Positions 35,101 to 46,440 of a stretch of 64,000 bases of DNA are shown in pieces. The first letter of the stretch is position 1, and each line of letters begins with the position of its first letter. The translations under genes were made by a program, and so were the position numbers. Under the pieces are notes generated by a model. The model was not told the origin of the DNA. It was given only the letters and a program-made list of their open reading frames with translations, and ran no database searches. The DNA is from Polytrichum commune (lineage: Eukaryota; Streptophyta; Polytrichopsida; Polytrichales; Polytrichaceae), in NCBI GenBank assembly GCA_950295325.1, contig OX485805.1, positions 47,826,758 to 47,890,757 of the forward strand, written 5' to 3'.

Positions 35101-36308
35101 AAGGCTACAAGGTTGCTAAATCCAACAGGGAACTCCTCCAAAGCCTCACATTCATACATGCGCAATATTTTCAATTTTGTCAAGTTGCCAAAGCTTTCCG
35201 GGATCGTTTTCAAAGCCCGACATGTCCGGAAAGAGAGTTCCTCCAACGCTACGAGGTTGCTCACTCCAACAGGGAACTCCTCCAAAGCCTCACATTCATA
35301 CATGCGCAATATTTTCAATTTTGTCAAGTTGGCAAAGCTTTCCGGGATCCTTTTCAATGCCCGACATGTCTGGAAAGAGAGTTCCTCCAACGCTACGAGG
35401 TTGCTTACTCCAACAGGGAACTCCTCCAAAGCCTCACATTCTGCCATGTCCAATGTTCTTAGTTTCGTTAAGTTGCCAAAGCTTTCCGGGATCGTTTTCA
35501 ATGCCCGACATCTTGCGAAATGGAGCTCCTCTAGGGCTTCGAGGTTGCTCACTCCAACAGGGAACTCCTCCAAAGCCTCGCATTCAAACATGCACAGTAT
35601 TTTCAAATTCGTCAAGTTGCCAAAGCTTTCCGAGATCGTTTTCAATGCCCAACATCCCCCGAAATGGAGCTCCTCCAGGGCTACGAGGTTGCTTACTCCA
35701 ACAGGGAACTCCTCCAAAGCCTCACATTCATACATGTACAACATTTTGAGTTTTGTCAAGTTGCCAAAGCTTTCCGGGATCATTTTTAAACATCGACATT
35801 CGGAAAAGAATAATTTTTCCAAGCCTGACAGGTTGGCTACCTTAATAGAGGTGCCATCGAGGTCTTCGCAATTGTCGAACCATAACTCTTCTAAGGTGAT
35901 GAGTTTATCAAGTCCAATGAGGAATTCATCCAATTGTTCGCAATTCGAGAATGATAATTCCCGGATCTGCATCATATTCAAGTATTCACAAGAAATTGAT
36001 CCCAACATATTGCAATTGGATATCGTAAGGTATCGCAAATTTTGGAGATTTTCTAGGGTGTCAATGAAAAACTTCCCAATGAATTGGTTTGTCAACATTG
36101 TAGACTCAATACGTTTGGGCGAGAATTGGATGTACAACCATTTAAGATTGGGTGATTTCTTAACAATAGCAGAAAGCAGGTTAACATTTTCACAAAATTG
36201 GACTCGGAGTAGACAAAGCTTTTCCATCGATTTTATTTCTACATCTCCTTCATGCATTGACTTGTTCTCCAAATTTGTAATTGATAGGCCTTGGACAAGT
36301 TCTATGCC
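32115..36308 (-). CDS. Locus B exon 3: LRR array, 26 double-LRR units
   Basis: It begins GIELVQGLSITNLEN after acceptor GTATGCAG. After the degenerate LRRs come 26 units of 48 residues. Units 4-11 and 12-19 are near-identical blocks: 33030 to about 34180 repeats at 34182 to about 35330 with an offset of exactly 1152 bp. The last unit stops after ECEA at TAG (32115-32117). Variable residues cluster at LxFxxC and KxLxMxE positions. Confidence 0.9.
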   Translation of the reverse strand, partial: GIELVQGLSITNLENKSMHEGDVEIKSMEKLCLLRVQFCENVNLLSAIVKKSPNLKWLYIQFSPKRIESTMLTNQFIGKFFIDTLENLQNLRYLTISNCNMLGSISCEYLNMMQIRELSFSNCEQLDEFLIGLDKLITLEELWFDNCEDLDGTSIKVANLSGLEKLFFSECRCLKMIPESFGNLTKLKMLYMYECEALEEFPVGVSNLVALEELHFGGCWALKTISESFGNLTNLKILCMFECEALEEFPVGVSNLEALEELHFARCRALKTIPESFGNLTKLRTLDMAECEALEEFPVGVSNLVALEELSFQTCRALKRIPESFANLTKLKILRMYECEALEEFPVGVSNLVALEELSFRTCRALKTIPESFGNLTKLKILRMYECEALEEFPVGFSNLVALEELSFRTCRALKRITESFGNLTKLKKLDMSECEALEEFPVGVSNLVALEELHFARCRALKRIPESFGNLTKLKVLRMYECEALEEFPVGVSNLVALEELHFGGCRALKTIPESFGILTKLKILGMWECEALEEFPVGVSKLVALEGLNFVRCRALKTIPESFGNLTKLKILRMFECEALEEFPVGVSNLVALEELNFRTCRALKRIPESFGNLTKLKKLDMAECEALEEFPVGVSNLVALEELHFGTCRALKRIPESFGNLTKLKILRMWECEALEEFPVGVSNLVVLEELNFRTCRALKTIPESFGNLTKLKILRMYECEALEEFPIGVSNLVALEELSFRTCRALKTIPESFGNLTKLKILRMYECEALEEFPVGFSNLVALEELSFRTCRALKRITESFGNLTKLKKLDMSECEALEEFPVGVSNLVALEELHFARCRALKRIPESFGNLTKLKVLRMYECEALEEFPVGVSNLVALEELHFGGCRALKTIPESFGILTKLKILGMWECEALEEFPVGVSKLVALEGLNFVRCRALKTIPESFGNLTKLKILRMFECEALEEFPVGVSNLVALEELNFRTCRALKRIPESFGNLTKLKKLDMAECEALEEFPVGVSNLVALEELHFGTCRALKRIPESFGNLTKLKILRMWECEALEEFPVGVSNLVVLEELNFRTCRALKTIPESFGNLTKLKELDMSKCKALQEFPVGVSNLVALEQLHFQTCRALKMIPESFGNLTKLKILYMFECEALEEFPVGVSNLVALEELHFGGCWALKTIPESFGNLTNLKILCMFECEALEEFPIGVSNLIALEELKFGTCQALKTIPESFGNLTKLKMLYMSECEALEEFPVGVSNLVALEELDFGTCRALKRIPESFGNLTKLKMLNMSECEALEEFPIGVSNLVALEEFHFARCRALKRIPESFGNLTKLKILRMYECEALEEFPVGVSNLVALEELDFARCRALKTIPESFGNLTKLKILRMYECEA

Positions 36309-39280
36309 CTGCATACACAACAAAACACATGAGTTTATTTGTTTTCATCTCGAATACAATGGATTTAGAGCTATTGGCATATTATATAACTTGTGCAATT
36401 TAATAGAACTTGTCAAGAAGTTAATAAGGAATATCAACTTGTACAAAACCCAAACTATATACCTTTTGTTTACAACGATTGACGAATGCAAGGTAACTTA
36501 TATTAAAAATTCGAGTCCCCGTAAAATCCTTTTCCGTAATCAGACGACCCATCTCACGCAATTGATCATGAATGTAAAAACCTTCCCATTCGCTCACTTT
36601 CAACAATGATTTTTCTTGAAGTCTTTTCAAGACATTTTTGGCAATGTTGATATCACCATCCCACATTCTAAGATATGATTCTTTTGATGGATAAATATCA
36701 TCAAGATATGCATCTTTACAAAAGAAACATGCGATGTCTAGAAACGTGCTTCGTTCTAGATCATTCAACTCATCAAAGCTTATCCTCAATGTCTTCCAAA
36801 TCTTCTCATCTGAACCTCCATCATGTCTTGCCCTCAACACCCTATACAATGTTCGCTCCCATATTCTCAATCGTGCTTCCCCTTGCATGCATTTGCCCAT
36901 CACCTCCAAACTCAAAGGAAGTCCACAACATGCATCCACAATCTTTTCAACCACATGTTTTAAATGAGGTGAACATGATTGGTTGGTCCCAAAAGCATAC
37001 ATTGAAAATAGCTCCATAGCTTGGTTCCCATCCAGGGTTTGCATGTCTACTTTACCACCCATGGATACATGTTGTTCCAAGGAGTTCCAATCACGAGAAC
37101 TTGCAATCAACCTACTGCCATTGACATTTTTGAATAAATCATCATCCAATAGTTGTTGTAGTTGACTTTGTTTGCCCACATTGTCCACCACAATGAGAAT
37201 TTTTTTTGTTCTTTGAATATTTTTCAATATCTCTTGTGTCTTGATCAATGTTCTGGATTGGGGACGTGAGTCTTGCATGCCTTTGGAGTTGTATTGTATT
37301 TGCAATGTACAAGTTTCATCCTTCAAGTCGTACACAAAACATGTTGCATCAAATCCCTTGGAGATGTGGTCACTCAAAGCCTTAGCCAACGTTGACTTGC
37401 CACTTCCGCCCATGCCAACAAGTCCTAGACAATCAACACTTTGAAGTTGCCTTTCCAATTGGAAAACTTTGTCTTGGACTCCAATTAATTTGGACAATTC
37501 TTTCATGTTGTCATCATTGTTGACCTACAAAATTTCCAACTTCTCAAATTTAGTGAGTGTTATTAACATGATAGAGTTGGTGAGGCCTCTTCAATTATCC
37601 CAAATAAAACTGAAATCTAGTAACTTCTATTTATAAACTCAACCACACGCTTACCTTCATGGAAAATGGATTAAATGATGATCCATTAGAGACCTTTTGG
37701 GCCCTTGGAAGTAAGATTGGACGATTAGCATGTTTAAATTTGAATATGAACCATAAGTATCGGATCCAAGAGACCAAAATAAAGCATAAGTATGATAAAA
37801 CTTTCCATAAGGAGCCATGTGTATCATTTGTAGCTCCTCCAATCGTAACCACGCCCTTGAGGATTGTAGGTCTTTTCAAACTTGTAAGTTTGTTGTGAAT
37901 ATCAAGAAATGTTGGTCTTCCCAAAGGATCCAACGACCAACAATCATGCACCATTGATCTTAATCCTTCCGAATAGGATTCTGGCAACTTTGGTCTACTA
38001 GAATCTTCTAATATGTACTTTCGATATTCACGTAACGAATCAAAAGGATGTTTCTTTGCCGAAAGAATATCAGAACACAACATGCCAAAACTAAACACAT
38101 CAGCTTTCAAAGCATCCACCTCCGATAATTCATTCGTCATGATCTCTGGCGCCATGTATCCATGAGTTCCTATGTATCGACCTGTGGGCACCTCCTTATA
38201 ATCCTTCACTTCAACCTTTGAAATACCAAAATCAAGTAATTTCACTTGTATGCACCCGAGATTTTTCAATGTCAAATCATTTGGTAGACTCACAACAACA
38301 TTACCAGGCTTTAGGTCACGATGTGCCACCTTCATATCATGAAGGTAGCACATTCCATTTGCAATTTGTAACATAATTTCCATTGCATTTGTCTCTTCAA
38401 GAGGACCGTTTTCATTTAGATGATCTGATAAGGTTTTCTTTCCACATTCCATAACAAGCTCAAATTGGTTTTCCACCTCCAGAAAACCACAACAATAAAA
38501 TTTGATGATGTTTGGATGATTCAACCCTCCCAAAATACTTGCTTCTTTCTTAAGTGTATCTTTGTCCTTGGGATCAATAATCTTAAACACCTTTGTGGCA
38601 GACTGTAAACCCAACCAATCTGTCAAGAACACACAGATGTTGTTTGACCTTCCCAAAACCGTAGGTGGATCTCCTATATATTTGGGGCGAGGATAATTGT
38701 AAGGAAAATTAATTTTGTCCAATTCACCACCTTCAACATGTTGTAGACTCCTTAGGTACTCCTTAAGGTATTGCGCAAGTTTGCAATCATCGCAATCCGT
38801 GGTTGTGCATGAATCCAAATGCTTAGAAAACCTTTCACATATTGAAGTTTGATCCTCTTTAACTGCATCGATGGATGCTGGGTAGAATGTCATATCATTC
38901 TTGATTGCAAGAATTTTTGATTCTTGAGCCCGATGGTAAAGGCAAGATATGTCACAAATTGTATGGAAACAATTTTCAAAGTCCAAAAGGAGTTCTCTGA
39001 AGCCCTCTTTGTTGGTCAATTGTGTCACTACAACGCGACACCAATCTTCTCTGCAACAATCTTCAATTAGCACTTTTGCTTTGTATACAATTTGATATAG
39101 ATCTTGTTCAGCTTTGTGGAACACCTCGTTATGACCACTTGTGATGCTTTGCAAAGCTTGCAGACCATTTTGAAAGTTGAAGAACAAATTCTCGCATTGT
39201 CTTTTATTCAATACTTCGTCCAACAATGATATTGCGGGAAATTTCACACTCCCCATTGCTAGCCGCATAACATTTGCCAT
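32115..39280 (-). CDS. Locus B: intact kinase-NB-ARC-LRR resistance-type gene
   Basis: I infer the joins 39280-37655, 37524-36463 and 36308-32115, with GT-AG introns of 130 and 154 bp, giving about 2293 residues. This is the only copy without a break across exons 1-3. The order is helical N-terminus (1-185), kinase (about 197-470), hydrophobic linker (about 490-515), NB-ARC (about 549-870), degenerate LRRs, then 26 double-LRR units. An upstream in-frame GTG at 39301 is not needed; the ATG at 39280 matches locus A. By analogy with NLR proteins it is an intracellular immune receptor, here with a kinase in place of a TIR or CC domain. The end at 32115 is a TAG replacing the unit's usual TTG, so the array was once longer. 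Confidence 0.9.
33030..35330 (-). repeat. 1152-bp internal tandem duplication (8 LRR units, two copies)
   Basis: Sequence from about 33030 matches that 1152 bp further on nearly base for base, through about 34180/35330. 1152 is 8 x 144. Several long stretches I compared were identical, so the duplication is very recent, homogenised by conversion, or an assembly artefact. Confidence 0.88.
36309..36462 (-). other. Locus B intron 2
   Basis: A 154-bp GT-AG intron, same place and length as in loci A and C. Confidence 0.85.
36463..37524 (-). CDS. Locus B exon 2: NB-ARC domain
   Basis: 354 codons with P-loop GMGGSGKST, kinase-2 VVDNVG, RNBS-B SRLIASSRD, GLPL, FLDIACFFC and IHDQLREMG. It differs from locus A by only a few residues (for example IQYNSKG against VQHNSKG). 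Confidence 0.93.
37525..37654 (-). other. Locus B intron 1
   Basis: A 130-bp GT-AG intron, same place and length as in locus A. Confidence 0.85.
37655..39280 (-). CDS. Locus B exon 1: helical N-terminus, kinase and hydrophobic linker
   Basis: 542 codons. The kinase keeps Lys (SATKVF), alpha-C Glu (KKEAS), HRDLKPGN, DFGIS and GYMAPE, with the same degenerate Gly-loop as locus A. Unlike A, the linker codon at the TGA position is CGA, so the frame continues LWKVLSYLCFILVSWI, RYLWFIFKF and on to SMK before donor GTAAGC at 37654. The roughly 25-residue hydrophobic run with flanking basic residues looks like a possible membrane helix. Confidence 0.9.
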
Positions 39281-39334
39281 TTTTAGAGATATAATGTTCA
39301 CAAATCTTGATTATGATGTATTGTATGCTTGAAG

Positions 39335-39342
39335 TATATATA
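39335..39342 (-). promoter_or_regulatory. TATA box of locus B
   Basis: TATATATA, 55 bp upstream of the ATG at 39280, in a flank shared with locus A. Confidence 0.6.
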
Positions 39343-41970
39343 GTAACCAATCAACTCCACTAGAACATGAACCTATAAAAACCACAAAAACCATCAAATA
39401 TTTATGCAAAATTTTAAATTTTAAAAATCAAGTTCTCATAATATTTTAATAGAAGCAAACATCTAATTGATCTTTAATTATGATAAGTTACAGTTTGAGA
39501 TGAAGGTCATCAAGTAGATTTAAACAAAACCTTTAAAGTTCATATCAACTACGTATTTCATGTGGTTTATATAGTGATAACTTCTTAATTAACAAAACAA
39601 CAACTTCGCTTTAGCCAATGCTCATATTACAAACATTAGGCCATGAAAATAATATAGGAACGTGATCCAACATTGAATTGGCACACGTGGACAATAGAAT
39701 GATGTTTGAACATATCCTAAAGAGTATTTTGATTATTTTCATAATATGTAGGAACATCTACCTATAGATTTAAATGAATATCACACAAAAGATGTGATAA
39801 TTTCTTATTTTGAAATATGTACGTTAACAATAGGATGGGAAAGCCTTGCTAACATGTGAAAAGATAAGGGCCTTCAAGAATTCAGAGTTTGATCCCAAGT
39901 TTAAAATATTGTGAGTGACAAGAAATTCCAACAAGCCTATTAGATAAAGCCCCAAATTAAATATTTGAACCATATTCTATGTTTTCATAACAAATTCTAA
40001 TATCTTACCATATACAAAAAGGATTATGAAATTCATTAGAAACCATGTGTCACAAAGGTCACCCATTTAGTTCACTATTTTGACCTTCTTAACACATGCT
40101 TTCCTGACACTCAAAACTCACATGGAATCCGAATTTTACCCCTAAAGGCCCAAATAAAACTGTCCAATCCAATTCAATAGCTTATGGAAGAAGAAAAATG
40201 TACATCTTAATGTAGATCTGATCATACCAATGGCATCTTTGTAATGTTAGGATTGTTTAGCTGACCATGTGTCCAAAATCAAATTATTATAATGTAAGTG
40301 TTTTCACTAGAACGGTCAACGGTGACTTCTTAAAGAAAATTGCCTCAACCTTTAGGGCTTAAGGCCCTAAGTTTGGGCTCTCTATGATGTTACCACAAGA
40401 TATTATGTGAGTTTTCTTATCAACTAAGTTGCAATTAAGTCTAGACAAGAATCATGGATAGAAGTCTACATTGACCCCAATATGTTACTTCCAAGTTTGT
40501 TGATGACAACAATTCTAGAAGTGGACAACACAAGTGCAATTGAAGCGCATTGGCTCCATTTGATTCATCAAAATTGATTTGATAGCGAGAACCCGAATTC
40601 ATATGTTTTAGTTTTTTGAAATGCAATGAGCGTAGTCAACAAACCAATATCTTAACAAGTCTAAAGATCTAAATTCTCGAAGCGTTGCCAAGAATGTTGA
40701 CAACATGCCATGACATTAATCAAGTAGCATACTAGATTCCCCAACTCTCAAAGGGAGATGACATACCTATGCATCAACGTCATCTCCTTATAACGGGGTC
40801 ACCCCTTCAATGCACATCCATATTTTTAGAAGACATCTTGAATCGATTTGAAAGAAATTTCAACATGTTTCACAATGTTGCAATTGAGTGAACAGAGACC
40901 ATGGTGCTCTTTGCTCTCTGCATTCACAATAGGAGTTACAATTTGAGAGACATATGCAACACAATCCAACGCATGTGCATGATGTCTACTTAAAGTGGTT
41001 GAGCATGTAGCTACATACTCTTTTCATCATGCAAAAAGTAAGTCCCAAGTCTCTAGACCAGCTTGGCTTGACGGATTAGCAATTTAGACCTACTCACCAC
41101 CTCAAAAGGGATTCACTTCCTAAATAACACAATTCTTCTCACATGACCATGTCATTAAATTGCAAGAGTAGACTTCCTAGCACTCGTAACCCTAGTTGAG
41201 TTAAGTCATGTATCAATTACACTAAATAGTTGAAGTAGTGTCGTCAAAAAATTAAAGTAAAAGTCATTAATGTGGCCACTACAATTCTCTAGTTGGTTGA
41301 AAATAATGTGGGTGAAGACGTGGTCTTGCCCTAAGTTGGTCTTCCTTGAGACTTCCAACCAACACCTAAGGTATTTAAAAACGTGAACCCCTTCAACATC
41401 CTAGAAAAACAATTAATGTTTCCACATTAATTTTAATCTAGAAACTAGGCATGGATTAAGAATGAACACTACCTCCTTGCTTCTTCAAATGTGAATTGGT
41501 GTGAGCTCAAGGCAATTCCTACAGCCCACAACAATAGAATTATTTAGCATAGCAAATGAGTCAATTTCCTTCAACCAACTAAACGACCTTATTGTAATGT
41601 GTCAAGACATGGATCACCTCAAGCTTGGTAAGCATCACATCATCATTCATCCGCAACTTATTCAAATTTGTCAAACCTGATTCCCATAAGCAATTATAAG
41701 CTCATGCTAACATTGCAACCCATAGTTTTGGTTCACATATGACTGTGACGGCTTGTAACTCGGATGCACGTTGCTCAAGAAGTGTTTTATACTTGATTAC
41801 AGTTTACTTTATAAAGGATTCTTAGAACCCAGCAAATTGAAGTTCTCTAGTGTAATATGTCAGGTTTCAACCGAATTGAGCATGTCTCCTCCTGACCAAA
41901 AAAATGGCATGACAAGAAAAATCTAGAATTTTTTTATTACAATAGAGGCAGATAGTTCATGTTTAACCTA
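39343..41970. other. Locus B 5' flank, no gene seen
   Basis: Non-coding copy of the locus A flank, with about 150 bp fewer near 39430-39460. No gene is supported. Confidence 0.7.
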
Positions 41971-42468
41971 GGGCCACTTCACACACGAGACTCAGGGCCC
42001 GTTACCATTGCACTTCAAGCAAATCTCACTCGTGGAAAAGGTGGAGTCGGTGTAAGTTCGCTTCATACTACGCTTCAGGGACCCACTGAGTAAGTTGATG
42101 CAAGATGGATGTAAAGTCTACATGGATTCCTACATGGCATCAAGTGGATCATGTTTTATGGTCACTTGGACTATTCTCAAAACCACCTCTCGGAGGTAGG
42201 CCTAACACAAAACCAAGTGACCATGGCACTTCGAAACCTCACAACTGTTGATTTACTACATTTGATTGTGTGTGAGGACCCCGATGAATAGAACTCGTTG
42301 AAAAAACATTTGGTTGAGGACACAGTCACATATGACTTCACACTTCACTGGAGGGCCTGTGACCACACTACATGATTTTGGGAAGTGTCTTAGGACAGCC
42401 TTAAAACACTTCTTTTGGGGTCTCAAAAATTCATGGTCATGGCTCTTGGCTCATGCGTGAAGTTGCCC
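41971..42468. mobile_element. TIR element, MITE-like (duplicate of 10335-10832)
   Basis: 498 bp with GGGCCACTTCACAC inverted ends. It occupies the same relative position as the copy in the locus A flank, so it inserted before the segmental duplication. Confidence 0.7.
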
Positions 42469-43499
42469 TTAGACACCTACAAGCATAAGCTTGCTAGAGT
42501 CCATATTAACATAGTTGAAACCACCGAATCCGAAAATATATTTGAACTTGCCTCTCATGAAATTTGAGATCCTCCAACTCTAGAATTGATTCACAATGAA
42601 ACCTCTCACATGAAAACGGACAACAAATTGGTACATGACACTACAGGATGTGTGGAGCCAATGGACCTGAACCAAGAAATGAATAGAGTCGGAACTCAAT
42701 TTACACTATTCCGCACAAACTAATCAATTTTTAACCACAACTTGCATCACTCATCATGTGCTTCCTGTCCAGTATCACGAAGTCGTGCTAATTGGTTGAT
42801 CGCAAGAGCGAGCTATGTCGGACGACGAGAGCTAGCAACAGGAGTAGCAAAGGGTGGCTATGGCAGGGAAGGAGGGGGCTACAGTAGAGTGGGTTTTTTC
42901 ATTGGTGACTATCATCATGACCAGGGCTAGACACCCATCCCTTTGAGCTGGGCCCCTACGTGAAACTCCAGTGTGCACTTGTGATGCACTTCAAAACTAA
43001 CTCTCCAAATCATTCTACTAGCATGCAAAAAGATCTGAACAAACTAATCTGGAGAGAAAGTCATGCAATTTTCAAATGGGAAAGGGTTACACATACCTAT
43101 GTAAGAAGCCGGATATGTGTGTCTTGAGATCTATCGCCCTCCAGATTCCCCCTCGCCATCCTCACGAACCGTCATCTTTCAACACCCAATGCAGAGATTC
43201 CGAAGAACAACCACTCATTTCAAAAGACTCACCAACCCAATTCCGTTGCGAGGTCACGGCTGGCAGTGGAGATGTTGTTTCATTCTGTGTATCTGGGGTC
43301 TTGGATTTGTATGGAGACATTCAATAGTGAGAATTCTAGCAGGACGTACAGACGCGAGCTGAACGCACCCATATTAACAAACTCAACGGATTGTGAAACA
43401 ACAACAGATGCTTGACAACCTTCTGGTCGTCAATCGGGCAGAAAAGAACATGAATTCCTCCCACTTGGAGTGCAGGGAAGCACAAGGAGAGGGAGCTCA
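42469..43499. other. Non-coding flank shared with locus A
   Basis: It matches 10833-11869; no gene is supported. Confidence 0.55.
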
Positions 43500-43870
43500 G
43501 AGAGTGGTAGAATGAGAGACGGCAGCGCAAGAGGAAGGTGGCTATGGCGGGGAAGAAGAAGCTGGGCGCAGAGTGCATTTCCTTGCCAGGATCATGGCCA
43601 GATTTTCGTAAGATGCGGTCACCCGCACTGGGTGATACCTCAGGGCCCGAATTCTTGGGAAGATTCTCTGTACTGTAGCTCTTACTGTCCTAAATATAAT
43701 ATCTGTATTTACTCGAGCTCTGCTGTAGTTGCACTGTTCTGGGTTTGCGTTTCTCAAGGGTTGGGCATCTAGCCCTGGCCCTACCGTCATGGCTTGCAAA
43801 GTCCAGGTCCCTAAAGATCGACACCCGGACCTTGGACTAAATTTCTGGTGCTCCTCCCAAAGTGTCTGTA
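43500..43870. repeat. Dispersed repeat R2 (copy 2)
   Basis: The first about 120 bp are nearly identical to 11870-11985. The rest is a diverged family member that runs into R1. Confidence 0.6.
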
Positions 43871-43990
43871 CCTAATACCTATCTACTCGGGATTCGGTTC
43901 AGAAGCCTTTGTCTGTTGTGGCTGCAAGCTGTACACTAAATATTCCAATACTCCGTATTCTTCCTTGTGTTGTATCTCTTACTGGTCAAA

Positions 43991-45422
43991 GGGCCGGGGA
44001 TTCGTGGCACTCATGTATTTTCATTAGTGAGAGTTCATTCATCTTTGCAGATGTGATGAACCACTTTAAACACTACCTCACGTCGTCAACTCCTTGTCTC
44101 AAGGGTTTCAAAAATACCAAGTTTTAGTAGTTCTAAATAATCCTAGTCTAAACTAATACCTAAGGCAATAAATACAAAGATAAAATAAAAATGCCTCGTA
44201 TAGAAACAAGTGGGTGCATCATGCGTTGCCAACCTATCATTACTAGTCCGGTTATTTTTAAGGAATTAATATGGGCGGACATTAAATACCCCCTCACGAA
44301 CTTTTGGGGGTGTCAAATCCGGGCTAGGGCAACCCTTCAAAGAGATTTTTGAACCCGATCGAAAATTGTTGTCCATCCCGCCCAACTTCCAAAAAACACA
44401 TTGCCCTTGCATTCTTGAAGGCCGCTTGACTACAAATCCCATATTGAGTGCACTTCACCTTCAAGGTCTAAAATCCAATATATATATGTGCACTTCCCAT
44501 TAGTAAATAAGCAATTGATTGGGATTTCAATCCTGAAGTGAAACCATCAATGAAGCACGTAATTAACTTGGAGGTCAAAAACACTACAAAATCCTCATTA
44601 ACATTGACGTTATAAATTTGTGACTTACGATTTAAAATTATCTTTGTCATCCTAATGATAGATTAGTGCAAGTGTTCATAAGATGACCAACATGAAGTAA
44701 TAAACGTAGAATATATAACATACCAAAAAAAAACAAAAAAAAAATCTTGTTTTTTTAAGTAATATAATATGAGGTATAAATAAATGGTATGTTATTTGGA
44801 ATTAGACTTGTGGGACAACATTATGGATGGGGTATACTCAAAAAATCATAAGTTTCTGACTATAGCCTATCTGAAATATTGTAATATTTTATTCTCATCA
44901 CATACTGTATTATCTTTAAAATCACATGGTGTATATTAATTATTTTCAAGTTATTATTATTATTATTATTTTGAATTTATTTTGAGTTCACCAATTTACA
45001 ATAAGTTGATATATATTATTTGATATATTACAAATGTTTGAGCAATCACACCCATGCAATATAAATGAATTATGAACAAAAAATGTCTATGATAACACAT
45101 CATAATCATATGTTGCACACGTTGATATCTTGCAATATTTATCAAAATAACCATGTGGAATTCAAAGCCACATCATGGCCTTGGAAACAACTCATGGGAG
45201 GTTAGAAAATAGGCTTAGAGCATCCAATGCCTCATTGCCTCTTGCCAATTAATTGATATTTACAAAATCGCTAGTAGTTCACGATAGCTATGAGGGAGAA
45301 AATAGGTCTTACATGCCAACTCGGAGGCGTTTCACTAAAGTAAGCTCCATCCAAGCTTCTTGATGGACTCGTCCGATTTTTGTTACCGGATGACTTTACT
45401 TGAGTGCCACAATCCCCGGCCC
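43991..45422. mobile_element. hAT-like non-autonomous element (1432 bp)
   Basis: The inverted ends read GGGCCGGGGATTCGTGGCAC and GGGCCGGGGATTGTGGCACT (about 24 bp, one indel). The flanks tggtcaaa (43983-43990) and tagccaaa (45423-45430) fit an 8-bp target duplication with two changes. The empty site tggccaaa survives at 17178-17185. No transposase frame was seen. It carries a fold-back arm (about 44285-44650) inside. Confidence 0.75.
44285..44650. mobile_element. Fold-back family arm (E6) inside the hAT-like element
   Basis: A single diverged left arm (cacttcaccttcaaggt, then caatatatatat in place of the TG run). No right arm was found. Confidence 0.5.
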
Positions 45423-45671
45423 TAGCCAAAGACCATTAGACCATTGCCCAGGAAGTTTTTGGGCATAGTTGGTCAAGATCCTAATGATTCTAAATCCAAG
45501 TGGTTACATGTTGACATCTTCCAGTTTTGCTTTAATCAATTGAGGTGTATTCTATAGATTCCTTTAAAATGATTGGTAATTCTCCGGAAGTCTTGAACTT
45601 CAACCGGTTATTTTTCAAACTCAATTGGTTCATCTGTAACTAACTGCTGATTCTCCCCGAGCATTGCATTA

Positions 45672-46438
45672 CACCCTAACCTTGATAATGTCACACCATC
45701 CGTTTCACCAAAAAGTGTAATATAAACAAGGTGTGACATATTTGATAATGTCACATTTTGTGCATAATGTGATATTATCAAAAAAATGTAGAAAATCAAA
45801 ATATAATTACAATTTTTTAAAAATAACAAATACAAGACTTCAATGTTTTTGAATGTAAAATCTAATTCAAACTTGTGAATAACAACAAGAGCACATCATA
45901 CTGTGTCATTGAGATCAGGTAAAGACCTCTCACTAGAGACAAAGAAGCTTCTAATGTCACATTGTTTTGTTGATGTTAAATGTGCAACACCAATTCTAAT
46001 GAGTTTGTCATGGATTTTTTCCATTCCTAACAACTCCAGAGTGTTGAAAATCTGAGAACCTTGGCTAGCCATAAAATTCAAAACATCTTTAGCATATTTT
46101 TGTGCATCGCTTAGCTTCACTACTTTAGACTCATCATCACCGCTATCAACAATCAATGGGTCTACTTCCATGGAATCAAGAACTTGTTCGCCATCTTGCA
46201 CTAATTGCACAAGCTCTTTTCGGCTACTACAATCTGTCCATCCAACCATCACATACAATCCATCCATACTTGGTATTATCACATTTACACTACGGATTTT
46301 GGGAAAAAATAGTGACATTATCAAGGGTGATAGGGATAATAACGAGGGAGTTTTACACTATGAAAACCGGTTTCAAACTTTTAGGTGACAATATGAAGGT
46401 GTTCTATTGACAAGGGTGACATTATCAAGGTTAGACTG
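45672..46438. mobile_element. Tigger/pogo deletion derivative (767 bp)
   Basis: It has TIR CACCCTAACCTTGATAATGT at the left and a mutated match at the right, with TA at both flanks (45670-45671, 46439-46440). Compared with 50782-52845 the middle is deleted. A minus-strand remnant (46324-45896) still matches the transposase C-terminal region (EQVLDSMEVDPLIVDS). Confidence 0.82.
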
Positions 46439-46440
46439 TA

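Larger units (their letters stand above)
43871..45669. repeat. Dispersed repeat R1 (copy 2, split)
   Basis: Two halves, 43871-43990 and 45423-45669, correspond to the continuous copy at 17060-17430. A hAT-like element separates them. Confidence 0.65.

Noticed and set aside
32352..35462. 1036-codon plus-strand frame over locus B
   Set aside because: A second antisense frame of the same repeat, with no independent support.
32641..36609. 1322-codon plus-strand frame over locus B
   Set aside because: Same cause; it also runs through the intron and exon 2 in antisense.
39281..39301. Upstream GTG extension of the locus B start
   Set aside because: GTG is not a likely plant start, and the ATG at 39280 matches locus A and fits the TATA spacing.
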